42,897 nucleotides of DNA from Streptosporangiaceae bacterium (GTDB lineage Bacteria; Actinomycetota; Actinomycetes; Streptosporangiales; Streptosporangiaceae), in assembly GCA_025964715.1 (NCBI GenBank), contig JAOPYH010000402.1:1-42897 (forward strand), written 5' to 3'. The notes beneath the pieces are model-generated. The model was given only the letters and a program-made list of their open reading frames with translations. It did no database searches and had not been told where the DNA came from. The position numbers and the translations under genes are program-made. Shown in pieces: positions 16,144-25,152 of this stretch. Within the stretch, counting starts at the first letter, position 1. Every line of letters starts with the position of its first letter.

Positions 16144-16590
16144 ATGATCCAAGACCTCGTCCGCGAAGGCGGCGCCGCGCTGGCCTACGGCGCCGTGGGC
16201 GTCGCGCTCATGGCCCTCGGCTTTCTGGCCGTCGACCTGCTCACCCCGGGCAAGCTCGGCGGGCTCATCTGGACCGACCGCAACCGGGGCGCCGGGCTGG
16301 TGCTCGCCGCCAAGCTCCTGGGCATCGGCGCCATCGTGACCACCGCGATCCTGACCAGTTCGGACGGCCTGGCCGCCGGGCTCGTGAGCACCGTGGTCTA
16401 CGCGGTCGTCGGCATCCTGCTCTCCGTCCTGGCCTTCCTCGTGCTCGACCTGATCACTCCTGGGCGGCTCGGGTCCATCGTGGTCGAGGAGGACGCGGCG
16501 GCGGCCGGTGGCGGGATCCACCCGGCGTGCTGGGTCGTGGCGGCGACCGACCTCGCCACGGCGGCCATCGTGGCCGCAGCCATCTCCTGA
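16144..16590 (+). CDS. DUF350 integral membrane protein
   Basis: A 148-residue protein with four membrane helices arranged as two similar hairpins. VALMALGFLAVDLLTPGKLG in the first half is echoed by LLSVLAFLVLDLITPGRLG in the second, the internal repeat that defines DUF350 (YjfL family). ATG start with AGGAG. Its stop overlaps the start of the spermidine synthase gene by TGATG, so the two are probably made in equal amounts. A channel- or scaffold-like function in the membrane has been suggested for the family only from context. Confidence 0.85.
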   Translation: MIQDLVREGGAALAYGAVGVALMALGFLAVDLLTPGKLGGLIWTDRNRGAGLVLAAKLLGIGAIVTTAILTSSDGLAAGLVSTVVYAVVGILLSVLAFLVLDLITPGRLGSIVVEEDAAAAGGGIHPACWVVAATDLATAAIVAAAIS

Positions 16591-18209
16591 TGACCCAGTC
16601 CGGCGTCTCCAGCGAGGCCGTAGGGGCGCCGGCAAGGACCGCCCGCGCCCTGGTGCTCGCGGCGGTCTTCGCCTGCGCCGCCTGCGGCATCGTCTACGAG
16701 CTTGCCATGGTGGCGCTGGGCAGCTACCTGGTCGGCAACTCGATCACGCAGGCGTCCATCGTGCTGTCGGTCATGGTCTTCGCCATGGGCGTCGGGTCCC
16801 TGGCGGCCAAGCCGCTGCGCGGTCACGCGGTCGCCGCCTTCGCCGTGGTGGAGGGGCTGCTGGCGCTCCTGGGCGGGCTGTCGGTGCTCGGGCTCTACGC
16901 CGCCTTCGCCTGGCTCGACCTCTATGTCCCCGCGCTGGTCTTCGTCGCCTTCCTGGTCGGCGCGCTCATCGGCGCGGAGATTCCACTGCTGATGACCCTC
17001 CTGCAGCGCATCCGGCGGGAGGACGCGGGCAGCGCGGTCGCCGACCTGTTCGCGGCCGACTACGTCGGGGGGCTCATCGGCGGGCTCGCCTTCCCCTTCC
17101 TCCTGCTGCCGGCGTTCGGGCAGATCAAGGGCGCCATCCTGGTCGGTGTGGTCAACGCCGTGGCCGGCATAGCCGTGGTGCTGTGGCTGTTTCGCGGACA
17201 GGTGCGCCGCGGCGCCCGCGTGCTGCTGTGGGCGGGCATGGCCGTGGTCATCGCCGTCCTCGGCGGGACGTACGTCCTCTCGGACGGCTTCGAGACGAAC
17301 GCCCGGCAGGCGCTCTTCCGGGATCCGATCACGCTCACCCGGCGGACGCCGTATCAGGAGATCGTCATCACCCGGTCGGTGGAGCTGTCCGGACGCCCGG
17401 ACCTTCGCCTGTTCTTGAACGGCGACCTGCAGTTCTCGTCCGTCGATGAATACCGCTATCACGAGTCCCTGGTCCATCCGGCGATGGCCGGCGGCCACGG
17501 CCGGGTGCTGATCCTGGGCGGCGGTGATGGCCTGGCGCTCCGCGAGGTGCTGCGCTACCCGGATGTACGGTCCGTGACGCTGGTCGAGCTCGATCCCGAG
17601 ATGATCGTGCTGGCGCGGACGTACGGGGACCTGGTGCGGCTCAACGGCGACTCCTTCAGCGACCCCCGGGTGCGGGTCGTCAACGCCGACGCCTTCAAGT
17701 GGCTGCGCGCGCAGCCGGGTGCCGCGAGGTCGAAGACCACGACCTATGACACCGTCATCGTGGACATGCCGGACCCCGATGACGTGCCGACCGCAAAGCT
17801 CTACTCGGTGGAGTTCTACGGCCTGGCCAGGCGGGTCCTCGCTCCCGGTGCCCGGCTGGCGGTCCAGGCCGGCTCGCCCTTCTTCGCGCCGAAGTCCTTC
17901 TGGTGCATCGAGAAGAGCATGCGTAAGGCCGGGCTGGCGACCACCCCGTACCACGTCGACGTGCCGAGCTTCGGTGATTGGGGCTATGTCCTCGCGGCCG
18001 GGCCGGCCACGCCCACCGGCTCCGCCCGGGTAGCGGCTCCGGCGCTCCGGCTCTCTGCCGCGGTGCCGCCGTTGCGCTTCATCGACCAGAGCGTGCTCTC
18101 GGCGTCCCTGGTCTTCGGCAGGGACCTGCGGCACCGCGATGTCGAGGCGAGCACGCTGGTCAAGCCGCACATCATCGACTATGAACGTCAGGAGTGGCGC
18201 GACCTCTGA
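16590..18209 (+). CDS. speE: Membrane-anchored polyamine aminopropyltransferase (spermidine synthase)
   Basis: A 539-residue protein with two parts. Residues 15-230 hold about seven membrane helices with GALIGAEIPLLMTLLQR. Residues 240-480 form a spermidine-synthase domain that transfers aminopropyl from decarboxylated SAM: TPYQEIVITR, LNGDLQFSSVDEYRYHESL, GGGDG at 310-314, VELDPEM and VIVDMPDPDDVP. Polyamine-binding residues D, Y and the GGGDG loop look intact. It is last in the DUF4178-DUF2617-DUF4247-DUF350 operon. No speD is in the window, so the decarboxylated SAM donor must come from elsewhere. The substrate may not be a free polyamine. Confidence 0.85.
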   Translation: MTQSGVSSEAVGAPARTARALVLAAVFACAACGIVYELAMVALGSYLVGNSITQASIVLSVMVFAMGVGSLAAKPLRGHAVAAFAVVEGLLALLGGLSVLGLYAAFAWLDLYVPALVFVAFLVGALIGAEIPLLMTLLQRIRREDAGSAVADLFAADYVGGLIGGLAFPFLLLPAFGQIKGAILVGVVNAVAGIAVVLWLFRGQVRRGARVLLWAGMAVVIAVLGGTYVLSDGFETNARQALFRDPITLTRRTPYQEIVITRSVELSGRPDLRLFLNGDLQFSSVDEYRYHESLVHPAMAGGHGRVLILGGGDGLALREVLRYPDVRSVTLVELDPEMIVLARTYGDLVRLNGDSFSDPRVRVVNADAFKWLRAQPGAARSKTTTYDTVIVDMPDPDDVPTAKLYSVEFYGLARRVLAPGARLAVQAGSPFFAPKSFWCIEKSMRKAGLATTPYHVDVPSFGDWGYVLAAGPATPTGSARVAAPALRLSAAVPPLRFIDQSVLSASLVFGRDLRHRDVEASTLVKPHIIDYERQEWRDL

Positions 18210-18225
18210 TCGTTGGACAGTCGGA

Positions 18226-18245
18226 CCGAACGGGGTTCGGGTTTT
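18226..18245 (+). terminator. Intrinsic terminator after the spermidine synthase operon
   Basis: CCGAAC (18226-18231), loop GGG and GTTCGG (18235-18240) form a perfect 6-bp stem followed by GTTTT. It begins 17 bases after the operon's last stop, the standard place for a terminator. The 60 bases after it contain AT-rich sequence suited to the promoter of the acyl-CoA dehydrogenase gene. Confidence 0.6.
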
Positions 18246-18303
18246 CGCTGCGTAACTGATAAATTGCCGACAAAACGGTTAGTTCGGCCTGAAGGGACCC
18301 TGG

Positions 18304-19446
18304 GTGCGGCGCGAGATCTTCAACGAAGAGCACGAGGCCTTCCGTGACGTGGTGCGATCCTTCATCGCAAAGGAGATCGCCCCCTATCACGAGCAGTGGG
18401 AGAAGGACGGCATCGTCTCGCGCGAGGTCTGGCTCGCCGCGGGCCGTCAGGGTCTGCTGGGCATCGACATCGAGGAGAGCCACGGCGGCGGTGGCAACAC
18501 CGACTACCGCTACTACGTGGTCCTCAACGAGGAGCTGGCGCGGGCCGGCGTGCACGGACCCGGGTTTGCCGTGCACAACGACATCAACGGCTCCTATCTC
18601 GCGCGTCTGTGCAACGAGGAGCAGAATCGGCGCTGGCTGCCCGGCTACTGCTCCGGCGAGATCATCACCGGCATCGCGATGACCGAGCCGGCCGCGGGGT
18701 CCGACCTGCAGGGCATCAAGACCACGGCGGTCAAGGACGGCGACGACTACGTCCTCAACGGCTCCAAGACCTTTATCTCCAACGGGATCCTGGCCGACCT
18801 CGTCATCGTCGTCGCCAAGACCGACCTCTCCGCCGGAGCCAAGGGCGTCAGCCTGCTCGCGGTCGAGCGCGGCATGGAGGGCTTCGACCGGGGCCGCAAC
18901 CTCGACAAGGTCGGGCTGCACGCGCAGGACACCGCCGAGTTGTTCTTCGACAACGTGCGCGTCCCCAAGGAGAACCTCCTCGGCGAGGAGGGCATGGGCT
19001 TCATCTATCTCATGCAGAACCTCGCCCGCGAGCGGCTGTCGATCGGCACCACCGCCCTGGCCGCGGCCGAGGCCTCCTTCGAGCAGACCTTGGACTACTG
19101 CAAGACCAGGGAGGCGTTCGGCCGCCCGATCGGCAAGTTCCAGCACAACCGGTTCACGCTCGCCGAGATGAAGACCGAGATCACCGTGGCGCGATCCTTC
19201 ACGGACCAGTGCATCCTGGCCGAGGGCGACGGCGAGCTCAGCGCCGAAGAGGCCGCGATGCTGAAGTACTGGAACACCGAGCTGCTCAAGACCGTGGTGG
19301 ACCGATGCGTGCAGCTGCACGGCGGCTACGGCTACATGACCGAGTATCCGATCGCCAAGGCCTACCAGGACGCCCGGATCCAGACGATCTTCGGTGGCAC
19401 CACCGAGATCATGAAAGAGATCATCGGGCGCTCCCTCGGCGTCTGA
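18304..19446 (+). CDS. Acyl-CoA dehydrogenase (long-chain/isovaleryl type catalytic site)
   Basis: FAD enzyme of 380 residues that oxidises acyl-CoA to enoyl-CoA in fatty acid or branched-chain breakdown. FAD/substrate segments ITGIAMTEPAAGSDLQGIKT and DYVLNGSKTFISNG, plus YCKTREAFGRPIGKFQ and LHGGYGYMTEYPIAKAYQD, are all present. At the position of the MCAD catalytic Glu the sequence reads FGGTTEIM, so that Glu is Gly. The base is instead probably the Glu of ALAAAEASFEQT, as in long-chain and isovaleryl enzymes. GTG start at 18304 behind GAAGGGA. The gene is monocistronic and converges on the next. Confidence 0.9.
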   Translation: MRREIFNEEHEAFRDVVRSFIAKEIAPYHEQWEKDGIVSREVWLAAGRQGLLGIDIEESHGGGGNTDYRYYVVLNEELARAGVHGPGFAVHNDINGSYLARLCNEEQNRRWLPGYCSGEIITGIAMTEPAAGSDLQGIKTTAVKDGDDYVLNGSKTFISNGILADLVIVVAKTDLSAGAKGVSLLAVERGMEGFDRGRNLDKVGLHAQDTAELFFDNVRVPKENLLGEEGMGFIYLMQNLARERLSIGTTALAAAEASFEQTLDYCKTREAFGRPIGKFQHNRFTLAEMKTEITVARSFTDQCILAEGDGELSAEEAAMLKYWNTELLKTVVDRCVQLHGGYGYMTEYPIAKAYQDARIQTIFGGTTEIMKEIIGRSLGV

Positions 19447-19491
19447 GCGCCGAGACTCACCGGCCCCTGGCGTGCGGCGCCGCGCGGCGGG

Positions 19492-20316
19492 TCACCTGAT
19501 GAGGACGCGGTCCTTCGGTGCCTTGGGGTCCGCGGACCAGCCGGAGTGGCCGTCGTCGGCCGTCCAGCGCCGCCCGGCGAAGGTCACCTCGACCAGGCCG
19601 TACGGCTGAGCGTGTGAGACGGCCCAGGAGGCCACCGCCCAGCCGGATCGCTGGCCGCCGACCAGCACCGCGTCGCCCTTCGACGGCAGCCGGCCGAAGG
19701 ACCGGCGCAACTCACGCATCGCCTCGCTGCGTCGCGGCGCCGTACGTTTGTCCGGGGAGAACCAGCAGCGCACGGCGGCGGGAATGTGCCCGGTGTAGGC
19801 CTGGGCCAAGATCTTGCCCTCGTCCTCGTGCTGGGCGTAGGCCGTGCCGTCCGCGCTGCGCTGGACCCGCTGCGCCGCGTCGTACAGGTCCCGGTCCAGA
19901 TAGTCCTTGACCTTCTTGAGCGCGTCGAAGAACCGGCCCGAGGCATAGACCGGGTCGCGGAGCTGATCGACGGCGCCCCAGCCCTGGGAGGGCCGCTGCT
20001 GGAAGATCCCCACCGAGTCCCGGTCCCCGCCCGGCAGGTTGCGCAGATGCGACTCCTGCATCGCGGTGGCATACGCGATCACCACCGCCCGTTCCGGCAG
20101 ATCCTTGCGGTAGGCCACCGCGGAGATCGTCGCGGCGTTGGCCGCCTGCTCCAGATCCAACGGCTCCTTGCCGAGGGGTGTGTTCACCTCGCAATTGGAC
20201 CCATGGAGATAGGGACGAAAGTGGAGAAATACCGCATAGCATCCCACGCATAGCGTGACCATCACGGTCAGCGTGATTGCAACCATGCGCACTCGGCGCC
20301 CGTCCCATCGACCCAC
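19492..20316 (-). CDS. Membrane-anchored lysozyme-fold protein
   Basis: A 274-residue protein with an N-terminal membrane helix (VAITLTVMVTLCVGCYAVFL) and an external domain. The segment VVIAYATAMQESHLRNL, then GGDRDSVGIFQQRPSQGWG, has the soluble lytic transglycosylase/lysozyme pattern with the catalytic Glu in QES. The C-terminal 70 residues are a separate region with KGDAVLVGGQRSGWAVASW. Homologues are common next to dapD in actinobacteria and are often misannotated as heavy metal transporters; nothing here supports transport. Peptidoglycan cleavage is inferred. It is divergent from dapD (77-base gap). Confidence 0.75.
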   Translation of the reverse strand: MGRWDGRRVRMVAITLTVMVTLCVGCYAVFLHFRPYLHGSNCEVNTPLGKEPLDLEQAANAATISAVAYRKDLPERAVVIAYATAMQESHLRNLPGGDRDSVGIFQQRPSQGWGAVDQLRDPVYASGRFFDALKKVKDYLDRDLYDAAQRVQRSADGTAYAQHEDEGKILAQAYTGHIPAAVRCWFSPDKRTAPRRSEAMRELRRSFGRLPSKGDAVLVGGQRSGWAVASWAVSHAQPYGLVEVTFAGRRWTADDGHSGWSADPKAPKDRVLIR

Positions 20317-20393
20317 GGCACGACCGTACCGGGAGTTCGAGGGCGTACGGATACCTCGCCTGGGCGATCCGGGGATCCCGATAGGCTCGAGCC

Positions 20394-21230
<837 letters not shown>

Positions 21231-21258
21231 CGTCCCCCCCCGCAGCCAGATGGTGATC

Positions 21259-21306
21259 GGCCGGAGCGGGGCCCGCGTTTCCGTTGTGGCGGGACCCGCC
21301 CCGGCC
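21259..21306. terminator. Bidirectional terminator between dapD and the GH25 gene
   Basis: Arms 21259-21276 and 21289-21306 match as inverted repeats at 16 of 18 positions with a 12-base loop. It sits in the 89-base gap between convergent genes, where a shared terminator is expected. Confidence 0.6.
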
Positions 21307-21319
21307 GGGTTCACCTCGG

Positions 21320-22234
21320 TCAGGTGTTGTTGGCGAGGGCCACCAGGCGGCTGGACGAGCCGTTGAAGACGTCCTGGTCACCCGGGAAGGTGCCGGGCTG
21401 GCTGGCCCACTGCCAGAAGGTGTGGACGCCCCAGCCGGCCGGAAGCTCCCCGACCGAGCCGGCATAGCGGGCTATCCACAAAGGGTTGTTGGCGGCGAAG
21501 CCGCTGTAGTTGCCGGTGCAGGACTTCCACCAGTCGGTCGTGGTGTAGATCGTCGCCCAGCGGCCGGTGCGCGCGCGGTAGGTGTTGATGAAGTCGGCGA
21601 TCCACGACCTCATCGCGCTCTGGCTCAGGCCGTAGCAGGTGGCGCCGTACGGGTTGTACTCGATGTCGAGCGCGGCCGGCAGGGTGCGGTTGTCGGCCGA
21701 CCATCCGCCGCCGTGGCCGGCCAGGTAGTTGGCCTGTGCCGCGCCGCTGGACCGGTCCGGGAGGGCGAAGTGGTACGCCCCGCGGACCAGGCCCACGTTG
21801 TAGGACCCGACGTACTGCTGGCTGAAGTACGGATTCGTGTAGCCGGTTCCCTCGGTGGCCTTGACGTAGGCGAATGTCGCGCCGTTGGCCCTGACGGCGT
21901 TCCAGTCCACGTTGCCCTGGTAGCCGGAGACGTCCAGGCCCGGGAGGCCCCCGGGAGCGAGCATGACGCCGGGCTTGGCACCTTCGTGTCCTGCGATCGT
22001 GGACCCGGCGTAGTCCATCTCCGGATGTGTCACCGGGCCGCTGACCCGGGTCGGGCCGCTGGGGTCCGAGGGGTAGGGGGCGGCGCCGGCCGCGGGACCG
22101 GCCATGAGGGCGCCGCCGGTGAGGGCGGCCACCACCGCCGCGGAGGTGAGACGGCGCAGGTTTCGGCGGGCCCGGCCGGTCGGCCGGGAGGGGTGGCTGG
22201 GGGCGGGCTCCTGTTGGCGGGGTGACAGGCGCAC
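21320..22234 (-). CDS. Secreted GH25 lysozyme (N,O-diacetylmuramidase)
   Basis: A 304-residue exported muramidase. A long twin-arginine-poor signal (LTSAAVVAALTGGALMAGPA, ending about residue 51) leads to a short linker and the GH25 domain. The domain has the first-strand acid LDVSGYQGNVDW, FAYVKATEGTGYTNPYFSQQ, GAYHFALPD, LPAALDIEYNPYG with the catalytic Asp-Glu pair and WQWASQPG. It resembles cellosyl/lysozyme M1 of Streptomyces, which cut both acetylated and normal peptidoglycan. Start GTG at 22234 with AAGGAGGT. It splits dapD from dapE, and an inverted repeat lies just upstream. Confidence 0.9.
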   Translation of the reverse strand: MRLSPRQQEPAPSHPSRPTGRARRNLRRLTSAAVVAALTGGALMAGPAAGAAPYPSDPSGPTRVSGPVTHPEMDYAGSTIAGHEGAKPGVMLAPGGLPGLDVSGYQGNVDWNAVRANGATFAYVKATEGTGYTNPYFSQQYVGSYNVGLVRGAYHFALPDRSSGAAQANYLAGHGGGWSADNRTLPAALDIEYNPYGATCYGLSQSAMRSWIADFINTYRARTGRWATIYTTTDWWKSCTGNYSGFAANNPLWIARYAGSVGELPAGWGVHTFWQWASQPGTFPGDQDVFNGSSSRLVALANNT

Positions 22235-22265
22235 GGCCTACCTCCTTCAGAGGGGTTCTCGGGTC

Positions 22266-22288
22266 GTTGATCGGCGTTGGCGATCAAC
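22266..22288. promoter_or_regulatory. Inverted repeat upstream of the GH25 lysozyme gene
   Basis: GTTGATCG (22266-22273) and CGATCAAC (22281-22288) form a perfect 8-bp inverted repeat with a 7-base spacer, 31 bases upstream of the lysozyme start. The surrounding 130 bases are AT-richer than average. It may be an operator or a hairpin in the 5' untranslated region; I did not recognise a named regulator site. Confidence 0.4.
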
Positions 22289-22455
22289 CTTTGAAGGGGA
22301 TGATTAATCACCGCCGGTGAGGTTTATAGGTGTGCGGATTACGAAACCACCGCCCCTGGTATGGCGACTTTGTTACTTGTTGGTAGTCAGCGTGTCCGCA
22401 GGCGCGGCTGGGGACCAGAGTCCGGTCTGGGCGGGCCCGAGTAGGCTTGAGGGCC

Positions 22456-23511
22456 ATGCGGCTTGATCTTTTCTCCGACGTGGCAGCGCTGACCAGGGCG
22501 ATCGTGGACATCGAGTCGGTGAGCGGCGCCGAGAAGACCCTCGTCGACGCGATCGAGGAGGCGCTTACCGCGCTGCCGCACCTGACAGTGGTCCGGGACG
22601 GCGACTCGCTGGTCGCGCGGACCTCATGCGGTCGGGACCAGCGGGTCGTACTGGCCGGGCACGCCGACACCGTGCCGATCAACGGCAACCTGCCCTCCCG
22701 GGTGGACGGCGACCGGATGTACGGGTGCGGCACCGGGGACATGAAGAGCGGTCTGGCCGTGCTGCTGAGGATGGCCGCGACGGTCCCCGAGCCGAGCCGG
22801 GACGTCACGTACGTGGTGTACGAGTGCGAAGAGGTCGAGGCAGAGCGCAACGGGCTCCTGCGCCTCGCCCGCACCCGCCCGGAGTTGCTGCGAGGTGACT
22901 TCGCGGTCCTCATGGAGCCGACGTACGCCGCCGTGGAAGGTGGCTGCCAGGGCACCATGCGGGTCGAGGTGCGCGCGACCGGGGAGCGGGCGCACAGTGC
23001 GCGGGCCTGGATGGGCTCCAACGCCATCCACAACGCCGGTGTGATCCTGGACGTCCTCCGGGCCTACGAGCCGGCGCTGCCCGTCGTGGACGGCCTCGAG
23101 TACCACGAGGGCCTCAACGCCGTCTTCGTCCGCGGCGGTGTGGCCGGCAACGTGATCCCGGACGAGTGCGTCGTCACCGTCAACTACCGCTACGCCCCCG
23201 ACAAGTCGGCGGAGCAGGCCGAGGCCCACGTGCGTGAGGTGTTCGACGGTTTCGAGGTGACGGTGACGGACTCGGCCCCGGCCGCCCGCCCGGGGCTCGA
23301 CCACCCGGCGGCCGCGGCCTTCCTCGAGGCCGTCGGTGGCGTCCCCAGGGCCAAGCTCGGCTGGACGGACGTGGCCCGCTTCGCCCAGCTCGGGATTCCG
23401 GCGGTCAACTACGGGCCGGGGGAGCCGACCCTGGCCCACACGAAGGGCGAGTACGTCGAGATCCCGCGGATCTTCGCCTGCGAGGAGCGGATACGCGCCT
23501 GGCTTTCGTGA
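22456..23511 (+). CDS. dapE: Succinyl-diaminopimelate desuccinylase
   Basis: M20 metallopeptidase of 351 residues that releases succinate from N-succinyl-LL-DAP. Dinuclear zinc ligands are in AGHADTVPINGN, GCGTGDMKSGLAV, ECEEVEAERNG and, at the C-terminus, AHTKGEYVEI. The dimerisation insert begins near VEGGCQGTMRVEV. The ATG at 22456 with GAGGG close before it is preferred over a TTG three codons earlier. It follows the GH25 gene divergently and precedes the LOG genes, matching the mycobacterial neighbourhood. Confidence 0.93.
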   Translation: MRLDLFSDVAALTRAIVDIESVSGAEKTLVDAIEEALTALPHLTVVRDGDSLVARTSCGRDQRVVLAGHADTVPINGNLPSRVDGDRMYGCGTGDMKSGLAVLLRMAATVPEPSRDVTYVVYECEEVEAERNGLLRLARTRPELLRGDFAVLMEPTYAAVEGGCQGTMRVEVRATGERAHSARAWMGSNAIHNAGVILDVLRAYEPALPVVDGLEYHEGLNAVFVRGGVAGNVIPDECVVTVNYRYAPDKSAEQAEAHVREVFDGFEVTVTDSAPAARPGLDHPAAAAFLEAVGGVPRAKLGWTDVARFAQLGIPAVNYGPGEPTLAHTKGEYVEIPRIFACEERIRAWLS

Positions 23512-23579
23512 TCGGCTCCTGTCCTCAACCGGCCCAAGCGGCGTGATGGGAGGTGGAGACGGACGTTACGGTGAGGGGC

Positions 23580-24380
23580 ATGGAATCGGATGTGAACCCG
23601 GGCACTCGCCGTCAGGGTCCCGCGACCTTGCGCGGCAGTGCTGTGCCCAAGACCACGACGGACCAGCGTCTGCTGGACAGCCAGGGCCGTCCCGATTGGC
23701 TGCACACCGACCCGTGGCGGGTGATGCGGATCCAGTCGGAGTTCGTCGAGGGCTTCGGCCTACTGGCCGAGCTCGGTCCGGCGGTGAGCATCTTCGGCTC
23801 CGCCCGCACCAAGCCGGGCTCGGAAGAGTACGAGCTGGCCGTGGACGTCGGCGCCCGGCTCGTGGACGCCGGCTTCGCCGTGATCACTGGTGGCGGACCG
23901 GGGGCCATGGAAGCCGGCAACAAGGGGGCCATCGAGAACGGCGGGGTCTCCGTGGGGCTCGGGATCGAGCTTCCCTTCGAGCAGTCGATGAACGAGTACG
24001 TCGACATCGGCATCGAGTTCCGCTACTTCTTCGTCCGTAAGACGATGTTCGTGAAGTACTCCGAGGCCTTCGTGGTCCTGCCCGGTGGCTTCGGGACCCT
24101 GGACGAGCTGTTCGAAGCGATCACGCTGGTCCAGACCAAGAAGATCACCCAGTTCCCCATCGTGCTGCTCGGCACGGAGTTCTGGGGTGGGCTGGTGGAC
24201 TGGATCAACAACACCCTGCTGTCCAGCGGCAAGATCTCGTCTGCGGACCCCGATCTCCTGCACGTCACCGACGATCCCGCCGAGGTCGTGCGGATCATCT
24301 CCGAGGCCCGCGAACAGCAGCTGGAGGCCGAGGAGCGCGCCGTGCGGCAGACGGCCGAGGCGGGCGGGAACGGCAGCTGA
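23580..24380 (+). CDS. LOG family protein 1 (TIGR00730, cytokinin riboside 5'-monophosphate phosphoribohydrolase-like)
   Basis: A 266-residue Rossmann protein of the LOG family. GFAVITGGGPGAMEAGNKGA binds the nucleotide and the signature VVLPGGFGTLDELFEAITL carries the catalytic PGGxGTxxE. The N-terminal 50 residues are an extension not found in shorter LOGs, and it has EFRYFFVRKTMFVKYSEAF ahead of the signature. Activity in the family releases free bases from nucleoside 5'-monophosphates. GTG 23553 could be an earlier start, but ATG 23580 follows GTGAGGGGC. Coupled to a second LOG gene by TGATG. Confidence 0.87.
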   Translation: MESDVNPGTRRQGPATLRGSAVPKTTTDQRLLDSQGRPDWLHTDPWRVMRIQSEFVEGFGLLAELGPAVSIFGSARTKPGSEEYELAVDVGARLVDAGFAVITGGGPGAMEAGNKGAIENGGVSVGLGIELPFEQSMNEYVDIGIEFRYFFVRKTMFVKYSEAFVVLPGGFGTLDELFEAITLVQTKKITQFPIVLLGTEFWGGLVDWINNTLLSSGKISSADPDLLHVTDDPAEVVRIISEAREQQLEAEERAVRQTAEAGGNGS

Positions 24381-24973
24381 TGAGCCTGACCGTTTGCGTC
24401 TTCTGTGCCTCCAGCAGCCGGATCGAACAGCGTTATGTCGACCTCGCCGCCGAGGCCGGCACGGAGCTGGCCCGCCGGGGCCACTCCCTGGTCACCGGTG
24501 GAGCACAGGTGTCCTGCATGGGCGCGGTGGCCCGCGCCGCCCGGGCCGGTGGAGCCCGGACCCTGGGGGTCATCCCCGAGGGCCTGATCAAGGACGAGAT
24601 CGCCGACCAGGACAACCACGAACTCGTGGTGACTCCGGACATGCGGTCACGCAAGGCGGAGATGGACCGCCGCTCGGACGCGTTCCTCGTGCTCCCGGGG
24701 GGCCTCGGCACGCTGGAAGAGCTCTTCGAGATCTGGACCTCGCGAGTGCTCGGCATGCACGAAAAGCCACTCGTCATCCTCGATCCCTACCGGCTTTACG
24801 ACCCTTTGCGGGAATTGATGCAGCACCTGCTGGAGCAGGGTTTCGCTCGGCCGAAGGTGTTCGACGCCGTGGGCTGGACGGCCTCGATCCCGGAGGCCTT
24901 CGACCTGCTCGAAAAGGCGCCCGTGCGGATTCAGGCCACGGCGGAGGACTACGCGGAGGCCGAGCCCGGCTAG
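24380..24973 (+). CDS. LOG family protein 2 (TIGR00730)
   Basis: A 197-residue LOG protein of the standard short size. LTVCVFCASSSRIEQRYVDL opens the fold, SLVTGGAQVSCMGAVARAA replaces the usual GGGxxGLM, RSRKAEMDRRSDAFLVLPGG has the conserved R and the PGGLGTLEE signature. GGAQVSCMG has Ala-Gln in place of the Gly-rich loop seen in LOG1, so the two paralogues may differ in substrate or one may be regulatory. Overlaps the LOG1 stop by TGATG, which suggests balanced co-expression. Confidence 0.87.
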   Translation: MSLTVCVFCASSSRIEQRYVDLAAEAGTELARRGHSLVTGGAQVSCMGAVARAARAGGARTLGVIPEGLIKDEIADQDNHELVVTPDMRSRKAEMDRRSDAFLVLPGGLGTLEELFEIWTSRVLGMHEKPLVILDPYRLYDPLRELMQHLLEQGFARPKVFDAVGWTASIPEAFDLLEKAPVRIQATAEDYAEAEPG

Positions 24974-25152
24974 TCCCTGATGGTCACTGTGGGAGGGCCA
25001 GGGCCTCGGCGACATAGATGACGAAATCCCCGATACTGGGCAGATGGGCTGCCAGCCGCAACTCCATCCGCCTGATCGTGGCACGATCGCCGTGCCGGGG
25101 CGTGCCGGCCCCGGCACCGGCCCGCAGCGGCTGATCAGTTAGGAGTCTGATC

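Noticed and set aside
16398..18170. A 590-codon minus-strand frame opposite the spermidine synthase gene
   Set aside because: Composition is His/Arg/Gln-rich, no domains, and it mirrors codon bias of the real gene.
24984..25080. Short minus-strand peptide ending IYVAEALALPQ
   Set aside because: Only about 27 codons after the nearest Met, with no ribosome-binding site; kept only as a possible relic in a finding.
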